Source: a virus. Taken from it: a stretch of DNA of 22,721 nt. Position 1 is the first letter of the stretch; every line of letters starts with the position of its first letter. This document shows, one piece after another, positions 7,332 through 13,049 of the stretch. The notes under the pieces are model-generated. The model was not told where the DNA came from, searched no databases, and saw only the letters and a program-made list of their open reading frames with translations. The position numbers and the translations under genes are program-made. The stretch is from positions 1 to 22,721 of the IMG/VR virus record IMGVR_UViG_3300010885_044726; one strand, 5' to 3'.

Positions 7332-8684
7332 ATGGCAAAAATAGACCTTGATTTTTTTGAGAAGATTATTATTCAACATTGTCTCAAAAAAGATTCCACA
7401 TACATCGCAAGTATCATAGATTATCTTGATAAAGATTTATTTAAAGATAGTAACATTGCAGAGATTATTAACATTATTAAAAGTTTTTATATTGAGCGAA
7501 ATTCTATTCCAACTTTAACTGAATTAAAATCAAGAGTAAATACTTTAACTTTAAAAGAATCACTTAAAAAAGTTGTTGGTTATATTCGTGAATTGGATTC
7601 TGAATACAATGAAAGTGAGTTGGTTAATAACACAGAATATTTTATTAAGCAAAGAAAATATTCTCTGCTTATGGAAAATGCTATTGATAACAAAGCATCT
7701 AATAAAGAGTTTAATCTTGAGGAGATTCAAAAAGAAAGCGAAAAGATTCACCAAATAACACTAATTGATAATTTCGGTTTAGACTATTTTGGAGAAAATG
7801 AAAGAGTTGTAAATTATCTACAACAAAAAGATAATTTTATATCCACAGGATACCGAACATTAGATGAAGCTTTTGGTGGAGGCTTTCAAAAAGAAGGCAA
7901 ATCAATTTATGATATTGGTGGTGAAACTAATGTTGGTAAAAGTATCTTTTTAGCAAACATTGCATTAAATGTAATTTTACAAAATAAGAACGTTGTTATC
8001 ATCTCGCCAGAAATGAGCGAAATGAGATATGCAAAACGTATATCTGGTATGTTAACTGGAATTGCAATTAGTTTGCTTGGAGATAATATAGAAAAATATA
8101 AAAAGGATATTGAGAATTTTAAAAACAAGTATTCTTCAAAATTTATTATTAAAGAGGTTCCTACAAAAGGTGTTTCTGCAAAAAATATTTATGCGTATCT
8201 TAAAAAACTAAGTGATAAAAAAGGCATTAAACCTGAGTTACTTTGTATTGATGGACATGCACTTCTTAAACCATCGGTAACACAAAATTCCAAACATGCA
8301 GAATTACAATTTATTGTTCAAGAATGTCGAGGTATTTCATATCAAATTGAAGCACCGATTTTAACTGTTGCACAACTTAATCGTAGTAGTCATAAAGCGA
8401 ATAATCCTGGCTTGGATAATATGGCAGGTTCTTGGGATCAACTAGCTGATTTTGATGCACATGTAAACATTTGGCAAACTGATGAAGATCGTGAGGCAAG
8501 CATTATCAGATTTGGCGGAAAGAAAGTTAGAGACGGTTCTAAAGGCGGAGAAGGATACCTTAGCATAGATTATGACACTTTACGACTTTTTGAAGAAGGA
8601 GAAATACCTGATTCAAAAGATTTATCTAATAAACTAGACCTTTCTAGTATTTTAGACTTTGATTCTTTAATGAATGCGCATTAA
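7332..8684 (+). CDS. 41: DnaB-like replicative helicase gp41
   Basis: Hexameric helicase that unwinds DNA at the fork and works with primase. It has 450 residues against 475 in T4. The N-terminal domain (about 1-140) is helical. The RecA-like domain has Walker A GETNVGKS (197-204), SPEMSE with the likely catalytic Glu227, Walker B LLCIDGH (Asp307), and VAQLNRSS with Gln348 as the sensor region. NMAGSWDQLADFDAHVNI and FGGKKVRDGSKGG, toward the C-terminus, are typical of this family. After the core comes an acidic tail (LDLSSILDFDSLMNAH). The gene begins right after a strong promoter. The next gene, in the position of T4 33, starts 8 bases after its stop. Confidence 0.93.
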   Translation: MAKIDLDFFEKIIIQHCLKKDSTYIASIIDYLDKDLFKDSNIAEIINIIKSFYIERNSIPTLTELKSRVNTLTLKESLKKVVGYIRELDSEYNESELVNNTEYFIKQRKYSLLMENAIDNKASNKEFNLEEIQKESEKIHQITLIDNFGLDYFGENERVVNYLQQKDNFISTGYRTLDEAFGGGFQKEGKSIYDIGGETNVGKSIFLANIALNVILQNKNVVIISPEMSEMRYAKRISGMLTGIAISLLGDNIEKYKKDIENFKNKYSSKFIIKEVPTKGVSAKNIYAYLKKLSDKKGIKPELLCIDGHALLKPSVTQNSKHAELQFIVQECRGISYQIEAPILTVAQLNRSSHKANNPGLDNMAGSWDQLADFDAHVNIWQTDEDREASIIRFGGKKVRDGSKGGEGYLSIDYDTLRLFEEGEIPDSKDLSNKLDLSSILDFDSLMNAH

Positions 8685-8687
8685 ATA
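8659..8687 (+). promoter_or_regulatory. Sigma70-like promoter before the 8693 gene
   Basis: The -35 is TTGATT (8659-8664), the spacer is 17 bases and the -10 is TAAATA (8682-8687), ending 5 bases before the ATG at 8693. It overlaps the end of gene 41. The octamer ATTAAATA also matches the late-type box before the 15080 start. Confidence 0.5.
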
Positions 8688-8692
8688 AATTA

Positions 8693-9010
8693 ATGTTCAA
8701 TGAAGATTTTATTTCACCGTGCGCTAATACTCAAATTATAAACCAAGAACTCGAAGAGTTAATAAACAAATTCGGTAGTCTAATAACTCTTATTACAAAC
8801 AAACCAGTTTCTTGTGTTACTATGTTTATTATAATACAGAAAAATCCTGAACTTAAAAAATTTATTGTTGAACTGTCTGAAACATCGTGGTATTCTATAG
8901 TTGAGAATATGGCACATCGCTATCCTGTACTTAACAAATCTAAAAAAATTAAAAATGAGTTTAACGGAAAATCAAAAACAAATTTACAATCTTTATCTAA
9001 GAGCATTTAG
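8693..9010 (+). CDS. Hypothetical protein in the position of late co-activator gp33
   Basis: A 105-residue protein, recognised only by position. In T4 the order 33-59-32 encodes proteins of 112, 217 and 301 residues; here three successive genes encode 105, 223 and 311. gp33 links the sliding clamp to RNA polymerase for late transcription. The protein looks helical (IINQELEELINKFGSLI, PELKKFIVELSE) with a basic, Ser/Lys-rich C-terminus. It lacks the short acidic-hydrophobic clamp-binding tail that ends T4 gp33, which argues against the equivalence or suggests a different mode of binding. The next gene overlaps its 3' end by 56 bases in another frame. Confidence 0.55.
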   Translation: MFNEDFISPCANTQIINQELEELINKFGSLITLITNKPVSCVTMFIIIQKNPELKKFIVELSETSWYSIVENMAHRYPVLNKSKKIKNEFNGKSKTNLQSLSKSI

Positions 9011-9626
9011 AATTAATAATAATCAACCTTTCCGAGCAAAAAAAGACTTTTCTGATATAGAAAAAGATGTTGAAAAATTAACAAGTCTATCAAAAATAGA
9101 AAAGGTATTTCAAAGATACCCAGCGTTTTTTAACAAGACGTTTTTTGATGCACCTTATAAAATATACAATGATGATAAAAAGTTTTTCTCATTAAAATTT
9201 TATGGTAGTCAAAAAGGAATCTCTACATGTATTGCATTTTACAAAACTCTTTTACAAAGTAATCCAGAAGAACAATTCGACTTTATAAAAGATTCTTATA
9301 AGTTTATTGCAAAATTTTGTGAAGATAAAAAGATTCCTCTTGAACGATATACAACACATTGTTCTGTTTCACAAAACGATTGTTTAATTCATTTAAAAGA
9401 ACATAAAATTTCTTGGTATTCGGTTTTTGGAATTCCTAGTTTTTTTGAACTTTTAAACAATTTACCAAAAGATGAATTTGAACTTTATTATGGTTCTGAT
9501 GTTGATTTAAACTATCTTTTAAACAAGTATCGGGGTAGTTTTAAAACACAGGAATATTCCTCAGAACTAAAGAAAAAAATCTCAGCATATTTACAGAAAA
9601 AACTTGCAGAGAACAAGAATTTGTAG
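8955..9626 (+). CDS. 59: Probable gp59-like helicase loader
   Basis: Likely loads gp41 helicase onto gp32-covered single-stranded DNA. It has 223 residues (217 in T4) and sits directly upstream of gene 32, as in T4. By eye there is weak similarity to T4 gp59. The N-terminus QIYNLYLRA recalls the opening LYL helix. The middle FYKTLLQSNPEEQFDFIKDS recalls the FYREYIGRLKQIKF region, and LIHLKEHKISWYSVFGIPSF recalls FKLLQSNIISFETFILLDSF. The whole is Phe/Lys/Tyr-rich, which suits a helical DNA-binding protein. The ATG at 8955 is chosen because the only upstream start is a TTG (8901) lying deeper in the previous gene. There is no Shine-Dalgarno sequence, so it is probably coupled to the overlapped gene. 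Confidence 0.6.
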   Translation: MSLTENQKQIYNLYLRAFRINNNQPFRAKKDFSDIEKDVEKLTSLSKIEKVFQRYPAFFNKTFFDAPYKIYNDDKKFFSLKFYGSQKGISTCIAFYKTLLQSNPEEQFDFIKDSYKFIAKFCEDKKIPLERYTTHCSVSQNDCLIHLKEHKISWYSVFGIPSFFELLNNLPKDEFELYYGSDVDLNYLLNKYRGSFKTQEYSSELKKKISAYLQKKLAENKNL

Positions 9627-9632
9627 TATAAG
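9604..9632 (+). promoter_or_regulatory. Sigma70-like promoter for gene 32, set back from the start codon
   Basis: The -35 is TTGCAG (9604-9609), the spacer is 17 bases and the -10 is TATAAG (9627-9632). The expected start is about 9639-9640, which leaves a leader of some 56 bases. It is the one promoter here that does not abut its ATG. Confidence 0.6.
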
Positions 9633-9639
9633 TATAAAG

Positions 9640-9695
9640 AACTGACAGCGATAGCATCAAATCAGTTGAATAAGAAAATTAAGAAAATTAAAATT
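9640..9695 (+). promoter_or_regulatory. Candidate autogenous translational operator in the gene 32 leader
   Basis: The predicted leader begins with a hairpin: AACTGA (9640-9645) pairs with TCAGTT (9662-9667) around a 16-base loop. It then runs into two perfect copies of AAGAAAATT (9672-9680, 9681-9689) and a partial copy AAAATT (9690-9695) touching the ATG. In T4, gp32 represses its own mRNA by nucleating on a leader pseudoknot and spreading along unstructured A/U-rich RNA over the start codon. The layout here matches that logic, although I see a hairpin and cannot show a pseudoknot. Confidence 0.55.
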
Positions 9696-10631
9696 ATGTC
9701 ATTAAACCTAGAAGATATTATTAACCAAGTTAAAGCAGTTGAAGAAACTAAGATTCAAAAAGAAAAGGGAGGCTATAAAGGCGACCCAAGACTCTTGAAG
9801 TTTAAGAAAAACAATACATACGTGATTCGTCTCCTTCCTTATATTAAGGATGTAAACAACACCTTTGTAAGTTATAAAGAAGTCGGCTTTAAAAGCAGAG
9901 TAGACGGTGCTTACATTTATGGCGGACGTTCTCCACAAGATGCAGGTATTAAAGAAGATCCGTTCAAAGCAACACAATGGGAACATTATTCAAAGGCTAA
10001 AGAAGCTGGCGATGAAGTTGAGCAAAAAGCATCATATAAGCTTCTTGCACAAAGAAAACAAATTGTTAATGCATACCTTGTTTCTGTAGAAGGCGACGAC
10101 GCAGATGCAAAAGAAAAGATTGGCGAAGTTATTGCAATACCTTATCCTGCACAAATGGATCGTGAAGGTAATCCAATCAGCGACATTTACAAAAAGATTC
10201 ACTCTGCAATCTTTGGTGATATGTCTAAAAAGATTGGTGCAAAAGCACTTGATCTTTCTGAAAAAGGTCGTTCCTTGATTATCAAAGTTACTGAAAAGGC
10301 TGGATACAACAACTATTCAGAAACTACATTTGATGATGCAGAAGACATCGGATTAAACGAAAGTCAGATTCGTGAAGTTCTTAATAAGGCTCATGACTTG
10401 ACAGAATTTATTCCAGAAGTTAAAAGTAAGGAAGATATTCTTGCTATCTTGGATAAGCATTGGCACGGAACATCATCAACACCAGATGATGAGATGGAAG
10501 AAGAACCAGAGATTGAAACTCCTAAAAAGAAAATCAATCTAACAACTACTGCGGCAGATGATGAAATTCCTATGGGAAATTCTAAATCTGCTGAAGAAGA
10601 TGACTTAGATTCACTTCTCGAAGACGTTTAA
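9696..10631 (+). CDS. 32: Single-stranded-DNA-binding protein gp32
   Basis: Coats single-stranded DNA at the fork and organises polymerase, helicase loader and recombinase. The ATG at 9696 gives 311 residues (T4: 301); an in-frame TTG at 9666 lies in the predicted operator hairpin and is less likely. The core strand YVIRLLPYIKD corresponds to the T4 IRFLPSKND region, and the basic N-terminus would mediate cooperativity. The Ser/Glu-rich linker ends in EEDDLDSLLEDV, very like the acidic T4 tail that contacts partner proteins. There is no cysteine anywhere in the protein, so the zinc site of T4 gp32 (one His, three Cys) is absent; the corresponding segment is GGRSPQDAGIKEDPFKATQW. The gene has its own promoter and structured leader. 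Confidence 0.88.
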   Translation: MSLNLEDIINQVKAVEETKIQKEKGGYKGDPRLLKFKKNNTYVIRLLPYIKDVNNTFVSYKEVGFKSRVDGAYIYGGRSPQDAGIKEDPFKATQWEHYSKAKEAGDEVEQKASYKLLAQRKQIVNAYLVSVEGDDADAKEKIGEVIAIPYPAQMDREGNPISDIYKKIHSAIFGDMSKKIGAKALDLSEKGRSLIIKVTEKAGYNNYSETTFDDAEDIGLNESQIREVLNKAHDLTEFIPEVKSKEDILAILDKHWHGTSSTPDDEMEEEPEIETPKKKINLTTTAADDEIPMGNSKSAEEDDLDSLLEDV

Positions 10632-10634
10632 TCT

Positions 10635-10663
10635 TTGATTATTTCAAAAGTGGCGGCTAAATA
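10635..10663 (+). promoter_or_regulatory. Sigma70-like promoter before the 10669 gene
   Basis: The -35 is TTGATT (10635-10640), the spacer is 17 bases and the -10 is TAAATA (10658-10663), ending 5 bases before the ATG at 10669. Spacing and -10 are the same as at the 8693 gene. Confidence 0.5.
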
Positions 10664-10668
10664 ATGTT

Positions 10669-11277
10669 ATGGAAGATAATAGAGACATAGCATTTTTAGC
10701 CGCTTCTTGCGATAGAGAAATGAGACAAACACTTGCAGGTAGTGGACTGCGATATAATAGAACTGATTTTCGTAAATTTTTACAAAACGAAGGTAATAGT
10801 GGTTACGTACAACAACCTGATTTTAATCAGCAACAAGCATATCATCAGCCGCAATATCAGCCGCAATATCAACAACAAGCTCCTGCACAGATGCAGTATA
10901 ACAATGTTCCAGTAGAACCGAACATTCCTGCTGGTGTATTACCACCACCAAATGCGACATTTATTCCAATGCCAAATGGTTATAATACACAAACGCCACG
11001 GCAACAACCTTTAACAACAAATCTCGAATCTACAGGAGGATTTGAAATTCCAGATTACAATCGTGCTTCTAAAACATATTTGGAAGACGAAAAACAATTT
11101 CGTGATGCACTTATCACAGAAATTAAAGTTTTGAAAAATAATATCAAAGCTCAAAAAACTCAACTAAACAAGTTGACAAAAGCAGTAGAAACGCTTACTT
11201 TACTACTGTCAAAAGACACAACATTAGAACCCTCAACCGAAGAAGAAATTATAAATGATAATTCAGATCAATCCTAA
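10669..11277 (+). CDS. Q/P-rich protein with C-terminal coiled coil, unknown function
   Basis: A 202-residue protein that I do not recognise. The first 45 residues look folded and basic (REMRQTLAGSGLRYNRTDFRKFL). A low-complexity stretch rich in Gln, Tyr and Pro follows (about 48-77, including QPQYQPQY encoded by two copies of a 12-base repeat), then a Pro/Asn-rich linker to about 130. Residues 138-181 form a Lys/Leu/Thr heptad-like coil (ITEIKVLKNNIKAQKTQLNK), and the end is acidic. The layout suggests a tethering or oligomerising protein. It lies between SSB and the probable clamp and overlaps the clamp gene by 23 bases, so a replication or late-transcription role is possible but unproven. 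Confidence 0.65.
   Translation: MEDNRDIAFLAASCDREMRQTLAGSGLRYNRTDFRKFLQNEGNSGYVQQPDFNQQQAYHQPQYQPQYQQQAPAQMQYNNVPVEPNIPAGVLPPPNATFIPMPNGYNTQTPRQQPLTTNLESTGGFEIPDYNRASKTYLEDEKQFRDALITEIKVLKNNIKAQKTQLNKLTKAVETLTLLLSKDTTLEPSTEEEIINDNSDQS
10844..10867 (+). repeat. Two tandem copies of a 12-base repeat in the Q/P-rich gene
   Basis: The unit atcagccgcaat occurs at 10844-10855 and again at 10856-10867, encoding the repeated QPQY segment. It is a perfect duplication in the low-complexity region and could vary in copy number between relatives. Confidence 0.8.
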
Positions 11278-11995
11278 AGAGTTTTTAAACGACTTTATTA
11301 ATCCGATCAATGATTTGAATAGAGAAGGTAAGATTGCCTTATTTTGTGATGGCACAGAACTCTATTCAATATCAACAACAAAATCAAAAACTATTAATCT
11401 ATATAATACATATAGCCCATTGAATGTAGAAGACTCTATTCAACGATGTAGTTTAAATATTCAAAAACTTACTAAAGGTTTAAGTTGTATAATGAAAGAT
11501 GAAATGTTTGTATCATTAGATATTTCATTAGAAACGAATACATTAAATTTTTCTACAAAAGAAATTCGTTTCAATATTCGTCTTTTAGAAGACGCTCTAG
11601 TAGAAGTTCCTAAATTCAACATTGAAGTATTCAAACAATTTGCTATTCACCATGAAGTGAATATTAATTCAGACAAAGTTAATAATATTAAAAAAGCTTT
11701 GGAATTTTCAACAGAAACATCTAAGTTCTACATTGAACAAGAAGACGGAGACGTTTACTTTTACTTTGGTGAAAAGAACTCAACATCAAATCATACAGAT
11801 GATATTAAAATTCATGTTGCAGAAGGTGTTTCAACAAAAGTTCCTAATAAGATTTATGATATTGATATTCTAAAACTTGTTTTGAAATTTAAAAACGATT
11901 TTTCGATTAAATTAAATGATAATGGTGTCATGTACATTGAAGTCGAAAACCCAAACAGTAACCTAAAATATATAACCGCTCCACTAATTAAATAA
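11255..11995 (+). CDS. 45: Probable sliding clamp gp45
   Basis: Would form the ring that tethers gp43 to DNA and, in T4, activates late transcription with gp33 and gp55. The 246-residue protein (T4: 228) reads as two similar halves of beta strands with few helices, the pattern of a two-domain clamp. The N-half includes EFLNDFINPINDL, then GKIALFCDGTELYSIST. The C-half includes SDKVNNIKKALEFST, then SKFYIEQEDGDVYFYFGE, like the helix plus 'I.V.DG.I...' strands of gp45. Overall identity to T4 looks low, so the call rests on fold pattern, size and replication context. The start lies 23 bases inside the previous gene with no promoter, so it is probably translationally coupled. Confidence 0.55.
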   Translation: MIIQINPKEFLNDFINPINDLNREGKIALFCDGTELYSISTTKSKTINLYNTYSPLNVEDSIQRCSLNIQKLTKGLSCIMKDEMFVSLDISLETNTLNFSTKEIRFNIRLLEDALVEVPKFNIEVFKQFAIHHEVNINSDKVNNIKKALEFSTETSKFYIEQEDGDVYFYFGEKNSTSNHTDDIKIHVAEGVSTKVPNKIYDIDILKLVLKFKNDFSIKLNDNGVMYIEVENPNSNLKYITAPLIK

Positions 11996-11996
11996 C

Positions 11997-12323
11997 ATGG
12001 ACTATCACACATTCGCAGGAAAAGTAAAGAACTCTAATTGTTCTATAACAAGACTTGACCTAATCTATAATCAAACTGATTGCCGCTGTTGGTCTGCAAT
12101 CATAAACCAAGGTAAAGAAAATATCATTGTAACATACAGTGTTAATCGTTCTGAATTTGGTTCTAAAGAATTCGACATACTATCTTCAAATCGTATCTTA
12201 ACTGATATTGAACCAGATGATGTATGTGAAATTATTGAATACATGACTCAGAAACCTGTATTTACAGAATATCCAGAAGTAGCAGAACCCTTAACAGAAG
12301 AAACATTAACAGAAGAATCTTAA
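11997..12323 (+). CDS. Small hypothetical protein, first of a paralogous pair
   Basis: A 108-residue protein of unknown function. It begins one base after the previous stop (TAA-C-ATG), so translation is probably coupled to the probable clamp gene. Its core RLDLIYNQTDCRCWSAIINQ, then IIVTYSVN, lines up with KIDAIEYTLEDERKWSFIID, then VFVTCYKN, in the next gene. Both then continue to an acidic stretch and IxEY or LSEY near the end. The pattern is a small alpha/beta fold with a conserved Trp-Ser. It has an acidic, Thr/Glu-rich tail (PLTEETLTEES) that its sister lacks. Confidence 0.65.
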   Translation: MDYHTFAGKVKNSNCSITRLDLIYNQTDCRCWSAIINQGKENIIVTYSVNRSEFGSKEFDILSSNRILTDIEPDDVCEIIEYMTQKPVFTEYPEVAEPLTEETLTEES

Positions 12324-12326
12324 TTT

Positions 12327-12635
12327 ATGTCTAATAAAATATCAACAAAATCATACTGTATTAAGCGTTTACGTGATATGGGTTACACCGTAGATAAAAT
12401 TGACGCTATTGAATACACACTAGAAGATGAACGTAAATGGTCTTTTATCATAGATAATGGAGGAATGAGTGTTTTTGTAACATGTTACAAAAATAACACA
12501 ATTCATATCTATGACGGAGGAAGGTTTACAAATACTAATATGAAATTAGATACTGATAGTATCGAAGTTCTTTCGGAATACCTAAATTCGAGAGGTTTAA
12601 TTCATAAACATCCGAGATACGGTCAATATTCTTAA
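12327..12635 (+). CDS. Small hypothetical protein, second of a paralogous pair
   Basis: A 102-residue protein of unknown function, related to the preceding gene product by the shared pattern D-x-I/L-x-Y, R-x-W-S-x-I-I, V-T-C/Y and a helix with EY near the end. It starts 3 bases after the previous stop with no Shine-Dalgarno sequence, which points to coupling. Its N-terminal extension (STKSYCIKRLRDMGYTVDKI) is basic, and its C-terminus is basic and polar (HKHPRYGQYS), where the sister has an acidic tail. It is the last gene before a terminator and so closes the unit that includes gene 32 and the probable clamp. Confidence 0.65.
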   Translation: MSNKISTKSYCIKRLRDMGYTVDKIDAIEYTLEDERKWSFIIDNGGMSVFVTCYKNNTIHIYDGGRFTNTNMKLDTDSIEVLSEYLNSRGLIHKHPRYGQYS

Positions 12636-12640
12636 ACTTA

Positions 12641-12681
12641 TTTAGGGGAACATTGTTCCCCTAAATTTTATTCCTTTTTTG
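12641..12681 (+). terminator. Rho-independent terminator after the paralogous pair
   Basis: A perfect 11-bp stem (tttaggggaac 12641-12651 with gttcccctaaa 12655-12665) has a 3-base loop and is followed by T-rich sequence to 12680. It starts 5 bases after the stop codon. On the other strand no good T run follows the stem, so it is probably one-directional. Confidence 0.85.
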
Positions 12682-12687
12682 TAAATA
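12680..12687 (+). promoter_or_regulatory. T4-late-type promoter octamer before the 12693 gene
   Basis: TGTAAATA ends 5 bases before the ATG at 12693, with no recognisable -35 17 bases upstream (CCCTAA lies there). It therefore resembles the minus-strand late boxes more than the plus-strand sigma70-like promoters. Confidence 0.45.
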
Positions 12688-12692
12688 CATAT

Positions 12693-13049
12693 ATGGACAA
12701 TAACACCGATAATCCTTCAGAGTCCGATCTTAAAAAAATTGAAAAAGTTTTACAAGATATAAACAATAAAAAAACCCCAAAGGTTAGAAAAAAACCAAAG
12801 AAATTAACTGCTAAGGATAAAGAAAGACTAGGTGTTGCTATTGCAAACAGATTATCAGAACTTGTAGATAGTTATATTTTATTAGGTTATGATGTAAACG
12901 GCAACTCTTTAGTTCTTATAAATTCTCAAAGTGATTTAGAAAGTAGAGGAATATCTGATCTTTTAGAAGATTTTATGACATCAGGCGGTAGTGCTATGAA
13001 TGTCTCTCTTGATGAAGATGAAGATGACGGTTCAGACGAAGATTTTTAA
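12693..13049 (+). CDS. Small hypothetical protein with basic N-terminal and acidic C-terminal parts
   Basis: A 118-residue protein that I do not recognise. A Lys/Pro-rich basic stretch (about 27-45, KKTPKVRKKPKKLTAKDKER) precedes a compact core (VAIANRLSELVDSYILLGYD, then SLVLINSQSDLE, then ISDLLEDF). The end is strongly acidic (DEDEDDGSDEDF). The split charge suggests a nucleic-acid or protein-binding adaptor, but no function can be assigned. It stands alone after a terminator with a late-type box, and its stop codon touches the stop codon of the convergent baseplate gene. Confidence 0.7.
   Translation: MDNNTDNPSESDLKKIEKVLQDINNKKTPKVRKKPKKLTAKDKERLGVAIANRLSELVDSYILLGYDVNGNSLVLINSQSDLESRGISDLLEDFMTSGGSAMNVSLDEDEDDGSDEDF

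Noticed and set aside
2372-8684. Inteins, introns or homing endonucleases in the polymerase, UvsX or helicase genes
   Set aside because: All motifs are in order at normal spacing and no inserted endonuclease motifs are seen.
2336-10668. T4 middle promoters with MotA boxes
   Set aside because: No clear TGCTT-type box at the right distance from the -10 elements; the -35 elements are ordinary TTGA/TTGC types instead.
11989-11994. TAAATA 2 bases before the ATG at 11997 as another promoter
   Set aside because: The spacing is too short, there is no -35, and it simply spans the stop codon of the previous gene; coupling explains the start better.
915-12692. A Bacteroidetes host with TTTG / TAnnTTTG promoters, suggested by the lack of Shine-Dalgarno sequences
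   Set aside because: The clear promoters are TTGA-N17-TATAAT type. No consistent TAnnTTTG boxes were found before the genes.
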